The notes: generated by a model not told the origin, from the sequence alone. Positions 29,849 through 41,756 are shown, counted from the stretch's first letter. The stretch is 64,000 nucleotides of DNA from Taenia hydatigena (GCA_036345935.2 JADWOT020000006.1:9770519-9834518); one strand, 5' to 3'. Made by a program: numbers and translations.

Positions 29849-32626
29849 CTGGACACAAATTAACAACCATTCCTCGAGTAAAAGGTCCTGTGCATTAAAT
29901 CGTTGTCTAACTGATGGATAATAAAGAAATGCTCTGGTACCCAATATGTTGATTTATATTTTATGTAACTTCGTATAAAAAGCACGATGGCAATAACAAA
30001 GAATAGGTCCCAGCCGAATTTATTAAATGTGTTCTTATTCAACAAATTGCGCCCTTCACAGGGCGCACGTTGTTGCTGAAAAAAACATTGCACATCACCA
30101 AGTATACCGATTAGAGACAAAACTTGCAAAAAACTAAGGTTCTTTGCTTTGGTGAGCGCATAAAAAGCGGTTGGGAAATACCTGAAATGTGTTTTTCGCC
30201 AATACTATGCACGCTTAATTAATTTTCGCTATTTATTTCTGCTGTATTAAATTACAGTGGATCAGTTAAACCAATCAGTTTCTACTTCGGGGTTTTTCCG
30301 AACTTCGAGATGAAATATCCAGCAGTAATAAGAAAGTCACTTTTTCACTCACGAAAAAAGGTGCAATAACTTTTGTTTGCAAATTGAATTAGGTAGCAAC
30401 GACTGTTCCAACTTCCTATTCATTGCCTGACCATGAGGAGAGGTGAGCAATTGTCTTTGTTTTCCTCTTCCAAGTCCGTATGCACTACTTCGCCTTTCTA
30501 ATTCCCACAGAATTTATTTTTTTATTCACAGCATAAATCCACATGCTTTTGTCACCACATCTATGAAACAGCAAAGCTACCGTCACACTGCCAAGCTAGC
30601 CAAAACTGTAATAACTTCTCGAAAAATCACATGGGAATTCTCTTGTAAGGCCCATTAGTATCATAGCAGGTTCATCAACCCATACTCTAGTGGAAATGTC
30701 TTAAATTTATTGCATTATTCTTAATTTGTGTTCGTAGCGATACAATGTGCAGGTAGCTAACTGCGGTTTAATGACCATCCATAGTGGGTAATGAATATCG
30801 TTATTCATGACACTGTCATAGTGCGTATTCTCTCTCTCTCCATCCTATCCTCCCTCTCCTTCAAGTTTCACACCTCCATTCAAATGACAGTTCATAAAGT
30901 TGAGCCCATGTAACGAACCATCTTGGACTTTTGAGGCGGTAGTTAAACTCATTGTAACTAGACTGGACAAATAAAGCAACCACTCCCCCAGCCTGGATAA
31001 CAAGTGGCATAAGAGTCATGGCTGCCTAGACAGGAAGACAGGCGGCTTAAAAACCACGCAGTGGTACTCCCTTTCGCGATTCGCTTAGTACAGTGGAAGA
31101 GAGGAGGAAGAGATCAATGCACGCACGCAAATAGGAAATGAATTCTATGGTGTTTACGATCCTTGTTTCGGAGGGTACAAAAGAAGAGAGTCATCATAGA
31201 TTTGATGACTGACTAGGTAATCTTACACGTCTTCTTCGCACTGGCAGATGCGGTGTGACATGTTGAAAGCAAATTTTACGCAATAACTAACTAATTGAAA
31301 CATACACAATTGGGAAGACACCTCAAAGTGATGGTCACCATGGCAACGTCGATTTTAATATTAATCTATTTTAAAACAAAACAAGCTCTCAGTGAGAATG
31401 TGCTTACACGAATCTGAGAAATTCACTGTGAATCATGGAGAAGTCTCTTGTACTTCATGAAGTGGCTAAGTGCAAACCGAGCGACTGGTTATAGGATCAT
31501 GGATTCAAGGAACACAAGTTTTTTAACATTCGTGTGCGTTGCTTTCATTATTAGTTTAAAGATCAGCAAATGCCCGATTCTTCCTTCGAACTGCTTGGTG
31601 TGTGCTGGCATCATCAATCACACGAACACACATGGACGCTAGGCTCGAGCGAGAAGAGCAGCACATAAATTATTGCCACGCTTTGAGCCATGAAGAGAAT
31701 GAATAGGCTATCACTAAATCCTGAGTTGATTTAGTAATGTGTGACCTGTGGGGTCGCAGGGTCCAAGTAACTCTTATCCGCATCAGCAATCAGAATTTGA
31801 CAAGAAAATGGTTCCATTTTTTCAGGTTCTATTAACAATATAAATCAATTATGCGAGCAGACCTTCTCACGAACGTCTAGCTACAGCGTCAGCGCATTTT
31901 GCGGAAATGACATAAAATAAAAGGGCGATGCCTTTCTTTATCAAGCATTTTCATGGCATTCTTTTTCAAGCTGTTAGTCTGCCGTAATTGGTAAGCGAAT
32001 ATTTATTTGTCGTTTTAAGATCCCATCCTCCCTTTCCTTCCACACCAAATCAAACTGTTGCCAGTGCTCAATCTTATTGTAAAATTTTTCCCCACAAATT
32101 AAGATAGTTTGGATATTTTTAAACTATAAAAGCATTTAATTCCAGCGTACTGTGTCCCTTTAGCGTGATGACGCAGCACTTAGAATTAGGACAATTACCT
32201 TGCTACCTACCGATGGCGCACCAGGATGGCTGAAGCACAACTTTACAATGTCAGATATGGTTACTAGAAGGCCTTGCTGTCTTAATAAGGTAGTTCGCTA
32301 TTTTCTGCATTCCGGCTTTATGGATATTAGAATATGCACATGCTTCATTTATTCATTGAAAGTTTTTCAGGAGCCCACAAATAAGTAACATTGAACACAA
32401 ATGAAATTTGTCACCAAAAGTTGTTTTTTTACAATGTTGTTTTAAGATTTGACGCTTCTAATAGTCCATTTTTAGTTTGCTAAAACTACAAAAAAGTTTA
32501 GATAACTTAACTCATTGCACACAATGATTGGTATCCTGACAAATCATGCAAATTGAAGAGAGATTATTGGCTTCACACTTCATTAAGTATCTTCACCCAA
32601 AACACTTATTCACTGCCTGATTTCAC
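29849..32626. other. No gene assigned
   Basis: AT-rich with a short CT-rich tract (about 30825-30865). Nothing coding recognised. Confidence 0.5.
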
Positions 32627-32707
32627 CAGCTCTGCTCTCCCACTTGATCTCATGCGTGCCCACAATCGCTTGAGCCACGACGCGAGGCCGCGCACCGCAA
32701 GCAGTCC
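32627..32707 (-). CDS. Possible minus-strand 27-codon exon (phase 0 in and out)
   Basis: CpG-rich 81-base segment between cgcttacag and donor gtgaaa. It reads GLLAVRGLASWLKRL then WARMRSSGRAEL. The + strand of the same segment is also bounded by good splice signals (acceptor ending 32629, donor gtaagc at 32710) and is open, so strand is uncertain. The minus-strand phases would allow it between the exons at 34216 and 25240. Confidence 0.25.
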
Positions 32708-34215
32708 CTGTAAGCGAGAGGGGCGAGATAGGCATCTTTATGGAGGACTAAAAGCTAAATAATTTCCCCAAATTGCCGGCCTTATCAAAATTTCTTGTCA
32801 CTCTTTAGTTGATCGTAGCATTTTCAAAAAACGCAAAATTTCCCTTTTCAAAAAGTGATTTCAAAATAGATCGTAGGGCTAAAAATTCCGACATTTCGAT
32901 TGAATTGGAAATTATCCAATTCACCGACGGTCTTGAAATTGCAAACCGACTTCCTTTATAATTTTAGTTTGAGGGATCAATGGACTACCTTGGCTACAAA
33001 TTGAGATATTATTCTCCAAATTTAGCCAGAGTGCAGGGTATCTATCATGTCCTAAAATGCATTCATTCCCTGACCTCAGCCAAACCACATAGCAACGATG
33101 TCCATGTTTAGCACTTTAAGGTGGTACGTACTTAGCACAATATTGATCGAGGTAGTAAAAAAATGACCTTCTGGTAGACTAAATTGCCGTCTGGTAGGAT
33201 CAAATAACATAACAGACTTCGATATTGCATTTTAATAGAATTTTCGAGTCTTAGACTTTGCAAGCAAAATATGGGTGCAGAAACGGCCGCCTTGCATATT
33301 CGGATAGAAAACGCTCAGTTAGCGCCTCACTGCGTTGAGCTATTTTCCCATACATATGAACCATTCGAACATACCCCCTTAATGGCACTGGCTTCCCCAA
33401 CCTCACGGACTTTTCGTACTATGTCCCGCATTCGCTATGCGGTCTCGTTAAAAAGCAGACTCAGAGTGGATATCTAATCTGATCAGGTACGGCTGCAAAT
33501 GCTATCTTAAATTACAAAGGTCCCAATTTGTTATATTCACGCAGAGAATTGAGCCGGAAAAGTCCTCGACGGTTGTGCGACTGCTTATGTGCTGACTTCA
33601 GGCGCGGTCTTTAGCCACAATAAGGAAAGAGCAAATCCCCAACTCAAAATTCCTATTAGTTATCCCTTCCAAACTCTCTCAAATGGCTATCTCTCCATTT
33701 TTTTGCTTACAGAGAGGGACGTTCTATTCGTTCTATTGAGAATTGTGGAACTCACATTATCTACACAGTGTTCATTATGAACAATTTTTATCCGGCCACA
33801 TTGTTCTATCTCTTTTGCAGGTGGCAGGACTTCTTTCCTATTATGGAGACCACCAACTAAAAGCTTCATCGAAAAGGAGCTTTTTTATATGCAAATAAAG
33901 GCAATGCAATATTCAACAAAATCACTTCCCCCAGGCCTTCAATCAATTGTTATCTTAGGTCTTCAATTTACTCAATTAGTTGCTCGCCATCTATGGGGTC
34001 CACCTTTTGAAAACAAGGTAGCCCCACAAATAAGTTTTAATTTGAATCATTGGATCCAATCTCATCGTAGCAATAAATGGGTAAAAATGAACAGGCTGAT
34101 TAGGTCTAGTAGTGCGCTGACCTAAGTCTCATTAAACCCCATAGTTTGAATCAGTCATGGTAACTTACCAGATTGTCCAAAAACCACTTCTTCACACATG
34201 GCCATCGTTTCTCAC
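32708..34215. other. No gene assigned
   Basis: Short open frames only (33271-33477 plus, 33687-33869 minus, 33889-34125 plus). No recognised content. Confidence 0.5.
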
Positions 34216-34301
34216 CAAACTATTAGCAGAGACGCAATTTCTGGTCCTGCGAAAGGTGCAGTGCAGCCGTCCGGTTGTTCTGGTGCTTTGACTTGTGTTG
34301 C
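34216..34301 (-). CDS. Possible minus-strand tail exon, 86 bases
   Basis: Acceptor aatttctcag and donor gtgaga (after AGTTTG) are both good. In phase 1 it reads NTSQSTRTTGRLHC then TFRRTRNCVSANSL and exits in phase 0. In phase 0 it reads ATQVKAPEQPDGCTAPF. The phase-1 reading fits an exit from 35490. Ser/Thr/Arg-rich composition would suit an adhesion-receptor tail. Confidence 0.28.
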
Positions 34302-35489
34302 CTGAGAAATTAGGCGCCCTAATTGGTCCAGAATAAAATGACGGCGAATCTTCCACACATGTTGAAGATTAAGGCGCTTTTGATTATTGAAGTGGGATAA
34401 CAATTGCCAACTCCTTTTTCAACTCTAAGTGCTCTACACGCTGATTTCGAAATTGCCAGCACAAATTTTCCTCATAAACTATTTAGTGAATGTACGTAAT
34501 TTGCAAACCAGCACAGTTCCCCAGGTCTGCAGACAGGAATACTTGCCAATAACAGAAAAAGTATTTATCGGTCTCCTCAAAAGATTTGGAGTACATTGTA
34601 GTCTAGATTTTGCGTGTGGTCACCTTGCTTGCAAAAGCAGGAAGGCGTCGGGTAGCCTGCCAAAGAGCCAAGATAAAGGAAAAAACGAGACATGTCTGTT
34701 TTAACCAGCACCACTTCCATCGATTAATCCGCAGGGCAACAATGTTTCCATCGCAAACCGTGTCACGGGCTGCACAGAGAGCATAGAAGCAAAGACAAAG
34801 GCATCGACTTCTAGCTAATTAAAGTGATTTCTGTCCGATCCCGATAGCTGTGACCTGAAACGAACTACTTCTAATGTACAATAGCGAGCGTACTATCAAG
34901 TGGGCAGGTACAGGTGTTGTTCTTCATCTCAGCCTACTTTAAATCAAACAACTACAACTTTTCCCCCAAAAAATGGGAAATTTCAATTAAATTTTTCATG
35001 AGTCCTTTTTATCATCGATTTGCTCAATCAAAAGACCCACCCTCATCCACATAGCACAACTCATATTTCTTATAATTTACTTAGGTAAGATAATAGTTCT
35101 GCTAAATCTATCAACTACGACGTCTCATGCACTCAAGCTTCACTAATTTGACCACTCTTTAATGTTTACCTTTTTGCTAACTGGCAGAATCCGCAACTTG
35201 CTTTCTCTCTTTATTTTGATAGCTAAAAGTGGTTGATAGTTTGAATTTTCTTTGATACTACATTTTAACGGGACAAATTTAAGCTCCCAAATTTATCTCC
35301 GATATCGTGGACTTCTAAAAACCCTGCGTGCATAACCCTGGCATTCAGCACGAGCTTTTGGTGTTTATTAGTGGGTATAGTGGCTTGCTTTATCAAACGT
35401 TAGCATTTTACTCACATATAAAGTGGACTACTAATTATTGTCATAAATATTAACCTGAATGATCCTAGGATACACTGGCAGTGGTTTAC
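34302..35489. other. No gene assigned
   Basis: AT-rich; a 91-codon + strand frame (34429-34704) lacks recognisable features. Confidence 0.5.
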
Positions 35490-35547
35490 AGGTAGCATGA
35501 ATCCCCTCTTCGATTTTGGTAATTTGTACTGGACCCTCTATTTGGCA
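35490..35547 (-). CDS. Possible minus-strand tail exon, 58 bases
   Basis: Acceptor gttttgtgcag leads in phase 0 into CQIEGPVQITKIEEGIHAT and exits in phase 1 at gtaaac. The phase-0 entry matches the donor at 37954 in the protocadherin exon. Confidence 0.28.
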
Positions 35548-36828
35548 CTGCACAAAACTTTGCTTTCGAAAAATGAGCCAGCGTAGAGACGTGAATCCGT
35601 GACTAGCTTAAACGTCAAAAGGAACTCACCATAAAGCTACGAAGATACAACGCATTCTTCACAAACATCAGCTGGTGTTTGGAACGCGCATGAGAGGATC
35701 GCCAGAGGCATTTACATAGCTCAAACTTTTCTAACGTTTTCAGTAAATATTTTAACTTCTTTTGAGAAGCTTAGTGAGGACTTTTGACTTGATTTATACG
35801 GCCGTTGTTAACAAGATATCACTTTCCTTCGCATGCTAAGAATGGGCGAAATTCCTCCCTTTAATGTGTACACAATGAATGATACGGCCAGAAAAAGTCA
35901 TTTCCGGTGCAGCCATCGGGCCAATGGTTTATTGCGACCTTAGAGCAGTTTTAGCAATTGTTCTCTCATACATTCCCATCTCTCTGCTTAGACAATGAAG
36001 GCATCCTGCTTCTTCGCCGGACGTGAACCAGCCCTGTCAGCTTTTTGAGCCCCTCCAACCCCTCTGTTTTGAAAACTCACGCTAAAATCCGCAACGTGGC
36101 ACCCATTTACGGCAACGTATCATGATGTTTACTTTAAAAAAAATTGGTTCCATTATTTCGTTGCGATAGAAACCCATAAAGAACCATTGTATTCGGAAGA
36201 GTTTTTCTTCACTCCTTCACAGCAGTGATTTCTTTTTCATTGAAATCTTCACTTTCCGGTGCTGTCATTGTGGCAAGGTAACTTACGATTTCTTTTTCAG
36301 TGGCGCCAAGGCTGACGTGCTCAAGACTACCGTAGTTACTGAAATTGGATTAATCATTATGGCATCCAGATTTGCAAGTTGGCCTCAGAATGCATCGAAT
36401 CAAATTACATTCTACAGTTCCCCTCTATAAGAGGTGTTCATTTTCGCGAATCTTCACAAGCACCCGCTTCTCTTAAACTACTTTGTCCCATTCTTGCTTT
36501 TTTGTCACTTATAGCCCATAAAACATTCCTGCTGTCTCAATTTATCTAGGCAAGACAAAATGTGGCTGCCTTTGACGTCTCATAGGCTTCTTTTCGAGCA
36601 TTCGTATATGCCATGCACTGGGAGCTATTTCATTTTACTTTCACTGAAGCATGATTCCATTACATCAGGAAATTTTGTATTCTTCTTAATGGAGCACATC
36701 CTTACATAAAAGTTATCACACATTTAAATGCACTGCCAAGGTACAATAATGATGCCTATGATTTATTATTTGCATCTGTTCTCCTTGTCCTAATCTCCCC
36801 AATTTCTAGGCTCTTCTGATTGTGCAGG
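35548..36828. other. No gene assigned
   Basis: AT-rich, nothing recognised on either strand. Confidence 0.5.
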
Positions 36829-36957
36829 TGGTGCAATCAGTCACATCATTATGGCAGATCTTCAGAGAACCATACTTTTACCGAATGTATGAATGAAGAA
36901 TACAAATCACAAATGAGCGAAGATGCAAAAGTGGACTACTTACAAAAGAAAGTTTGG
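36829..36957 (+). CDS. Possible + strand exon
   Basis: After acceptor ttctgattgtgcag a phase-2 frame reads WCNQSHHYGRSSENHTFTEC and MNEEYKSQMSEDAKVDYL, with a weak donor gtttgg at 36958. The Trp/Cys pattern followed by a hydrophobic stretch recalls the end of a family-B receptor ectodomain, but this is weak. In frame 0 a 22-codon frame ends in TGA instead. Confidence 0.18.
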
Positions 36958-37314
36958 ACCTTGAATACATTTAGTTTAATAATTCTGCTCTTTTCATATC
37001 CTAATAGGATTCATCGGGTGTTGGAAAGATTAACTCGAAGTCGTTGCTGGGGCATGGATACGCACACATAAATATGGAATTGAAGGAACGCAAAAGGGGA
37101 GAGAATCCTTCTGCTGAATGTGAATTTCGTGTAGCAGCATGCGCATACGTTCATTAAATGCTTTATGTACTTTCTCCCTTGTTGGCCAGCGCATACGCAT
37201 GTTCCACATACTCGTGGCAAACCTTTGGAGTAAACCCGATATTCAACTTTGCGCGGGTCAACTTTTGCAATGGAGACAGTGGTTTAAAGGAGCAACTCCC
37301 GCTTCTCATTTCAG

Positions 37315-37384
37315 GGACATATATACCACTCTTCATATCGCACATTTGGAAATAACGGAGAAGTGAATGGTTTCAGATTTTGTG
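37315..37384 (+). CDS. Possible + strand 70-base exon
   Basis: Near-consensus acceptor (cttctcatttcag) and donor (gtaagt at 37385) bound a stop-free frame GHIYHSSYRTFGNNGEVNGF ending in phase 1. No homology and no partner exon was established. Confidence 0.22.
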
Positions 37385-37759
37385 GTAAGTGATACCCAAC
37401 TTGCTTTTAGTTAATAAGCACCGAAACGGAAGCACTTCAATCGCTTCCCTTGTTCATATTCTTCGGTAAACTCGTTGACTCTTCACCCGGTGTTCTTATA
37501 AAATTGGGTACAGTTATTAAAATGGGTGACTCGGAGAAGTGGCAAAAGCATTTGGCTTCGATAAAATTATATTTGCAAGCCTTTAGGTTTCTTATGCAGT
37601 TTCTTTAAAAAAAAATACATTAAACAAACTATCATGCTCGATTAGTAAAGATCGAGTCTTGATGGATGACGGTTTTGAGTAATTAAGGGGGTTGAGGAAA
37701 ATAAAGTCCCTTCCAATGGCGTAAAAACCCTACCAATGTTGGAGAGAATACATTTGCTG

Positions 37760-37765
37760 TTTATT
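37760..37765 (-). terminator. AATAAA poly(A) signal for the short protocadherin transcript
   Basis: TTTATT on the + strand, 160 bases beyond the protocadherin TGA. It is the first such signal on that strand. Confidence 0.55.
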
Positions 37766-37924
37766 ATGGGCATAAAGTATAAAAAGAGGTCGAAATGGGA
37801 AATGATAGTGAGAGCGAGGCAGATGGACGCGCAAATTGTTCACCACACGGGCATAGAAATGCGAATATCACAACCACAACACCAACAGCCATCATCGTGT
37901 CATCAGCGTATGCGATTAATTTAC

Positions 37925-40900
37925 TCAAGCAAAAGGAGAGCAAAATGGACTCACATCTGCCTCGCTTCTCCCTTCCTGTGTCTGTGGCATCATTCCTAAC
38001 TCCTCCCGCTTCAGTGAGGAGTCGCTTCTTGATTGGCAATCCCAAGAAACTGGCGGAATCACCAGCACTTCATTCTGGTGCTGTTGTTGTAGCTGTTGCT
38101 TAATGGCCGCAATGTTCCTAAAAGTGTTTCTGTCCATCGTATTTCTTTGCGGCAGGAGGATTGAGCGATCTTTGGATTGAGGCCCCAACACGTGAATGTT
38201 TTGAGCGTAGTATGCAAGCTGCGACTCAGGATGCAAGTATCCCTCACAACCTGGCGCCAAGGTGGGTTTTAGCACCACTGAAGTTACAGGCGAAAGGGAA
38301 GAATATGCAGCTGCACTTTCATTTCCACTTTTCCCCGACCTTAGAGTATCTGCTTTTGCCTTATAGTAGATGTTTCCAGTGCTGTCCGATGAAGAAATGA
38401 CTGTTGGGAAGGAATTTTTCAGTTGATCTCCATCACTCAACAGCTGGGATGGGGAATGAACGCCAATTATAGATCCATTGCTAGTGCATAGCCATTGATC
38501 TTGCTTTGCTGTGGGCACCCTAATCTCTTTCATACATGTGCTTCCGCCGCGATTTACCTGATTGGCAAACAGTAATGAGCCTCGATTGCCATTGGGTTGG
38601 GCCAAATGGGTTTGCTTCTTCCAGTAGCGGAAGTAGACGACAAGACCCAGTGTCGCAATGAGAAGAAGAAAGACCAAACCCAAAGCGAGGAGAACAATTA
38701 AATCACCCGCAATTCTTGGCTTCTGTTTGATTTTAACAGCAGGGGGATGTTTTTGGTCGCTGACCTGATTACCGTTGATGATATTACTTGGCTCCTCTGG
38801 GAGTGAACGATCAGCATTCACAGTGGGTTTACTAATAGGTTTAGTCACTTGCGCATTGCTTTCGTGGAGCGGTGATCTAGGTGAAGAGTCGTCTACTAGC
38901 ACAAAAAAAGTTATCGAGGTGGATCGTGGGGGGACACCGGCGTCAGTGACTTGCACTTTGAAGATATGTACCCCTTTGTCCTCCTCTCGCATGTCACGGG
39001 ATAGAAATACTATTCCTGTCGTTGGTTCAATGTCCAAAAAGTCGGAGCTCTGGGTGACCTCGGCGATTTTTTTCGTTTCGTTTTCGCTACTGTAATTTAT
39101 CATTTGAACGTCCAACGGACCCTTCAAGAGGTCAAAGATGTGGGGATTTTCAGAGGGGTCCTTGTCATTCGCATTAATTGTAAGAAGCTCGAAATTCTTC
39201 TTCTCTCGCCAGGAAAGGTAAAAAGTTTTATTTTGCTTTTGTGGAAATATTATTACAGGGTCGTTGTCATTTTCATTCTCAACAATAACTTCAACTGTGG
39301 CTGTAGCTGTGCCTGATCTAGATCTACCATGTCCACCAAATCCATCCGTTGCGAGAAGGGTAAATTTAAACTTATGTTCCACTTCTCTGTCAAGGGGTCT
39401 GGTGGTATTTAAAATAAACCGCGTCATAGAATAAGCTCCATGTTCGTTTTCGCTGTAAAATGGACTGGGCGAGATGGTAAATGGAAGAGGACCGTAGCTT
39501 TGCATTCCGAAACTTAGCTTTATCTCTCCTTCGTCCTTATCTGTGACTAAGATTTCACCTATAGCGTAACCTGAGGGAAGATTCTCCATCACATGAAATT
39601 GATATTCAGTTCTTTGAAATACTGGGTCGTTATCGTTCTCATCAAGAATGTAGATCCTGACTTCTTGAGTCGCTGACTTTGGAGGCATGCCGTTGTCGGA
39701 AACCTTGACATGCAAAACAACACTTGAGAGAGGTGGATCATAAGCCTCCCTATCTATCTCCATGCAGGTTGTAATATCTCCTGTCCTTTCGTTGACTTGG
39801 AAAAGGCTGAGAGGGCTAATGGTTCCACTCAGTGGCTCATCAGCTACAAAACTAAAAGTGAGACGACCATTTTCGCCCTCATCTAAATCAGTGGCGTTCA
39901 GGCGTGTGACTAGGCTTCCAATTGGCGCATTTTCGTAGACAAACGGCCACTTATCGCCTTCAATGGACTTCAAACCGTAAACTTGATCTGTTAATCGTCT
40001 TAAATTAATCGTGGGTGTGTTGTCGTTTTTGTCACGAATTCTGATGTTCACGAAGGTGCTAGATGTCCGTGGAGGTCGTCCCATGTCGGCGCAGATTATC
40101 TTTACCTGACGGTAGGCTCCACCGTTTTCCACATCCTCCCGATCTAGTGCTTCCCTCGTCAGTAACCGATACTGCACTCGCCCGTTTTCCTGGCGAATCT
40201 CATCCAACTGGAATGGTGAAGTAGTGGAGTTTACGGCCGTTGTCGGTTTTGGCCACAGCACCACCACTGGCTGCTGCACACAGCTCACCTGCCCGCTTAG
40301 CCCAGCATCCCTGTCAGTCGCCTGGATACTTGCAATGAACTGCGGCGGCGCAGCATTCTCCTCGATCTCTGCATACTTGATCGCGAGAGGCGATGTGTTT
40401 GGCTCACTGGAGATAAAATCCACCTCAATCTCTGGTGCCTCGTCATTAGTGTCTGTGACCGCGATCACAACCTGTGCTGTGGCGGTATGCAGGTTCGATG
40501 AGGCCTGAAAGGGGTGACCATGCACCATACCACTACGAGGACTTTCCTCTGGCATGTCAGTTGCAATAACTCGGAAGGAAAATTCGGACTGAAGCTCATA
40601 GTCTAGAGGTTTTCGTAGGAACAAATAGCCGTTAAGGGGGTTTAGATTGAAGTACTCTTGCACTTGCTTGCTAGTCGCGGGTGCGAAGTAATACCCGACT
40701 TTTGAGTTTGCAGGGCCGTCTAAATCATCAGCAACCAGCTTTAGGATGGGATCTTTTATCCACTCACTCTCCGGCACTGTCGCCGTGTACGTTACCATCC
40801 AGTTACTCAGTTGCGCTTTAGATGGGTTTAGTGAGTAAGATTTCCTCTGTGGCCTAAACACAGGTCCATTATCATTAATGTCTTCTACGTAAATGTAAAC

Positions 40901-41725
40901 TTGTAGGATATCCTTTCTATTGCTGATCGGAGCAAAATCATTAGTCTCCGAGCCATCTAGAGCTCGAATTTTAAATGCGAATTTCTTCTTTGCCTCGTGA
41001 TCTAGTGGCTTCTGCAACTTGAGGTAGAGACCGGTTATTCTGTTGGAAGAAGAGGAGGTTGGTGATACCTTCGAGTAAATAAAATTCTCCTCGCCATTAG
41101 CGGTTTCAGTCACGAGAGACCATTCACTAGGGATCTCTGGATCGGCCACATAGGCGTTGACGGAGTACTGTCGGGTATCGGGATCGCGAGCCAGAGGCAA
41201 GGGGAACCGTGCGCCGACCTCAGTGGATTCCGGTACTGAGAGGTTCACGAACCCTGGGTCAGGAAACTCGGGCACGTGGTCATTTCGGTCCACAATGAGG
41301 ACCTTGACATCGATAAAGTGGGGTACGCTGGGAGAGTTTTTGGACTGCGCTGTGACCTGAAAGGCCAGAGTGCATTCCTCCTCCTCGGGTCCGGTGCATA
41401 AGGCCTCGTGATCGATGGTCTGAAGGGTATAGAGTTCACCAGACTCCGGGTCAATACGGAACAGCCGTCCAGGAACTTTGTGTGGTCGGAAGATTTGGAA
41501 GTGCCACGGCTGCCGGTGGGCGCTGATAATACTGGCGGGTGGGAATGTGATGGAACTGCCTAGAGGGGCTTGCACCTTGCCAACCAGGTGATCTGAAGGA
41601 GTGTCATCAGTGAGGAGGAATTCGTTGGGTAGATTTCCGAATGCACGAAAATCTGTTGAAATGACTGAAGAGTTGAAGAAGAGGAGGGCGACAATCGAAC
41701 TCAGCAGCAATAGCTGCTGGTGCAT
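37925..41725 (-). CDS. Protocadherin, seven cadherin repeats, 1266 residues in one exon
   Basis: A single-pass homophilic adhesion receptor of the plasma membrane. A signal peptide (residues 1-23, LLLLSSIVALLFF core) is followed by about seven extracellular cadherin repeats. Their calcium-binding linkers can be read in order: DRNDHVPEF, DINDNGPVF, DTNDEAPEI, DKNDNTPTI, DENDNDPVF, ENDNDPVII and a degenerate DDSSPRS. Recurrent ATDxDxG and LDRE/LDHE motifs are present. N-glycosylation sites such as NSTT and NYSS are visible. The membrane span is about residues 1010-1035 (LIVLLALGLVFLLLIATLGL) with FRYWKKQ as stop-transfer. The tail of about 230 residues is Ser/Gln-rich with no catenin-binding motif recognised. 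Seven repeats and one huge exon fit delta-type protocadherins. A strong donor, gtgagt at 37954-37949, follows codon EAD. Reading through it adds only VSPFCSPFA before TGA, so a longer spliced tail is likely. On this strand AG at 41743-41742 ends an acceptor 16 bases before the ATG. Confidence 0.95.
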   Translation of the reverse strand: MHQQLLLLSSIVALLFFNSSVISTDFRAFGNLPNEFLLTDDTPSDHLVGKVQAPLGSSITFPPASIISAHRQPWHFQIFRPHKVPGRLFRIDPESGELYTLQTIDHEALCTGPEEEECTLAFQVTAQSKNSPSVPHFIDVKVLIVDRNDHVPEFPDPGFVNLSVPESTEVGARFPLPLARDPDTRQYSVNAYVADPEIPSEWSLVTETANGEENFIYSKVSPTSSSSNRITGLYLKLQKPLDHEAKKKFAFKIRALDGSETNDFAPISNRKDILQVYIYVEDINDNGPVFRPQRKSYSLNPSKAQLSNWMVTYTATVPESEWIKDPILKLVADDLDGPANSKVGYYFAPATSKQVQEYFNLNPLNGYLFLRKPLDYELQSEFSFRVIATDMPEESPRSGMVHGHPFQASSNLHTATAQVVIAVTDTNDEAPEIEVDFISSEPNTSPLAIKYAEIEENAAPPQFIASIQATDRDAGLSGQVSCVQQPVVVLWPKPTTAVNSTTSPFQLDEIRQENGRVQYRLLTREALDREDVENGGAYRQVKIICADMGRPPRTSSTFVNIRIRDKNDNTPTINLRRLTDQVYGLKSIEGDKWPFVYENAPIGSLVTRLNATDLDEGENGRLTFSFVADEPLSGTISPLSLFQVNERTGDITTCMEIDREAYDPPLSSVVLHVKVSDNGMPPKSATQEVRIYILDENDNDPVFQRTEYQFHVMENLPSGYAIGEILVTDKDEGEIKLSFGMQSYGPLPFTISPSPFYSENEHGAYSMTRFILNTTRPLDREVEHKFKFTLLATDGFGGHGRSRSGTATATVEVIVENENDNDPVIIFPQKQNKTFYLSWREKKNFELLTINANDKDPSENPHIFDLLKGPLDVQMINYSSENETKKIAEVTQSSDFLDIEPTTGIVFLSRDMREEDKGVHIFKVQVTDAGVPPRSTSITFFVLVDDSSPRSPLHESNAQVTKPISKPTVNADRSLPEEPSNIINGNQVSDQKHPPAVKIKQKPRIAGDLIVLLALGLVFLLLIATLGLVVYFRYWKKQTHLAQPNGNRGSLLFANQVNRGGSTCMKEIRVPTAKQDQWLCTSNGSIIGVHSPSQLLSDGDQLKNSFPTVISSSDSTGNIYYKAKADTLRSGKSGNESAAAYSSLSPVTSVVLKPTLAPGCEGYLHPESQLAYYAQNIHVLGPQSKDRSILLPQRNTMDRNTFRNIAAIKQQLQQQHQNEVLVIPPVSWDCQSRSDSSLKREELGMMPQTQEGRSEADVSPFCSPFA

Positions 41726-41741
41726 TGCAACGGAGATGAAA

Positions 41742-41756
41742 CTGAAAAAAAATCCG
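41742..41756 (-). other. Splice acceptor just upstream of the protocadherin start codon
   Basis: Minus strand reads ggattttttttcag directly before a 16-base leader and the ATG. It is either the end of a 5'-UTR intron or a spliced-leader trans-splice site. Confidence 0.6.
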
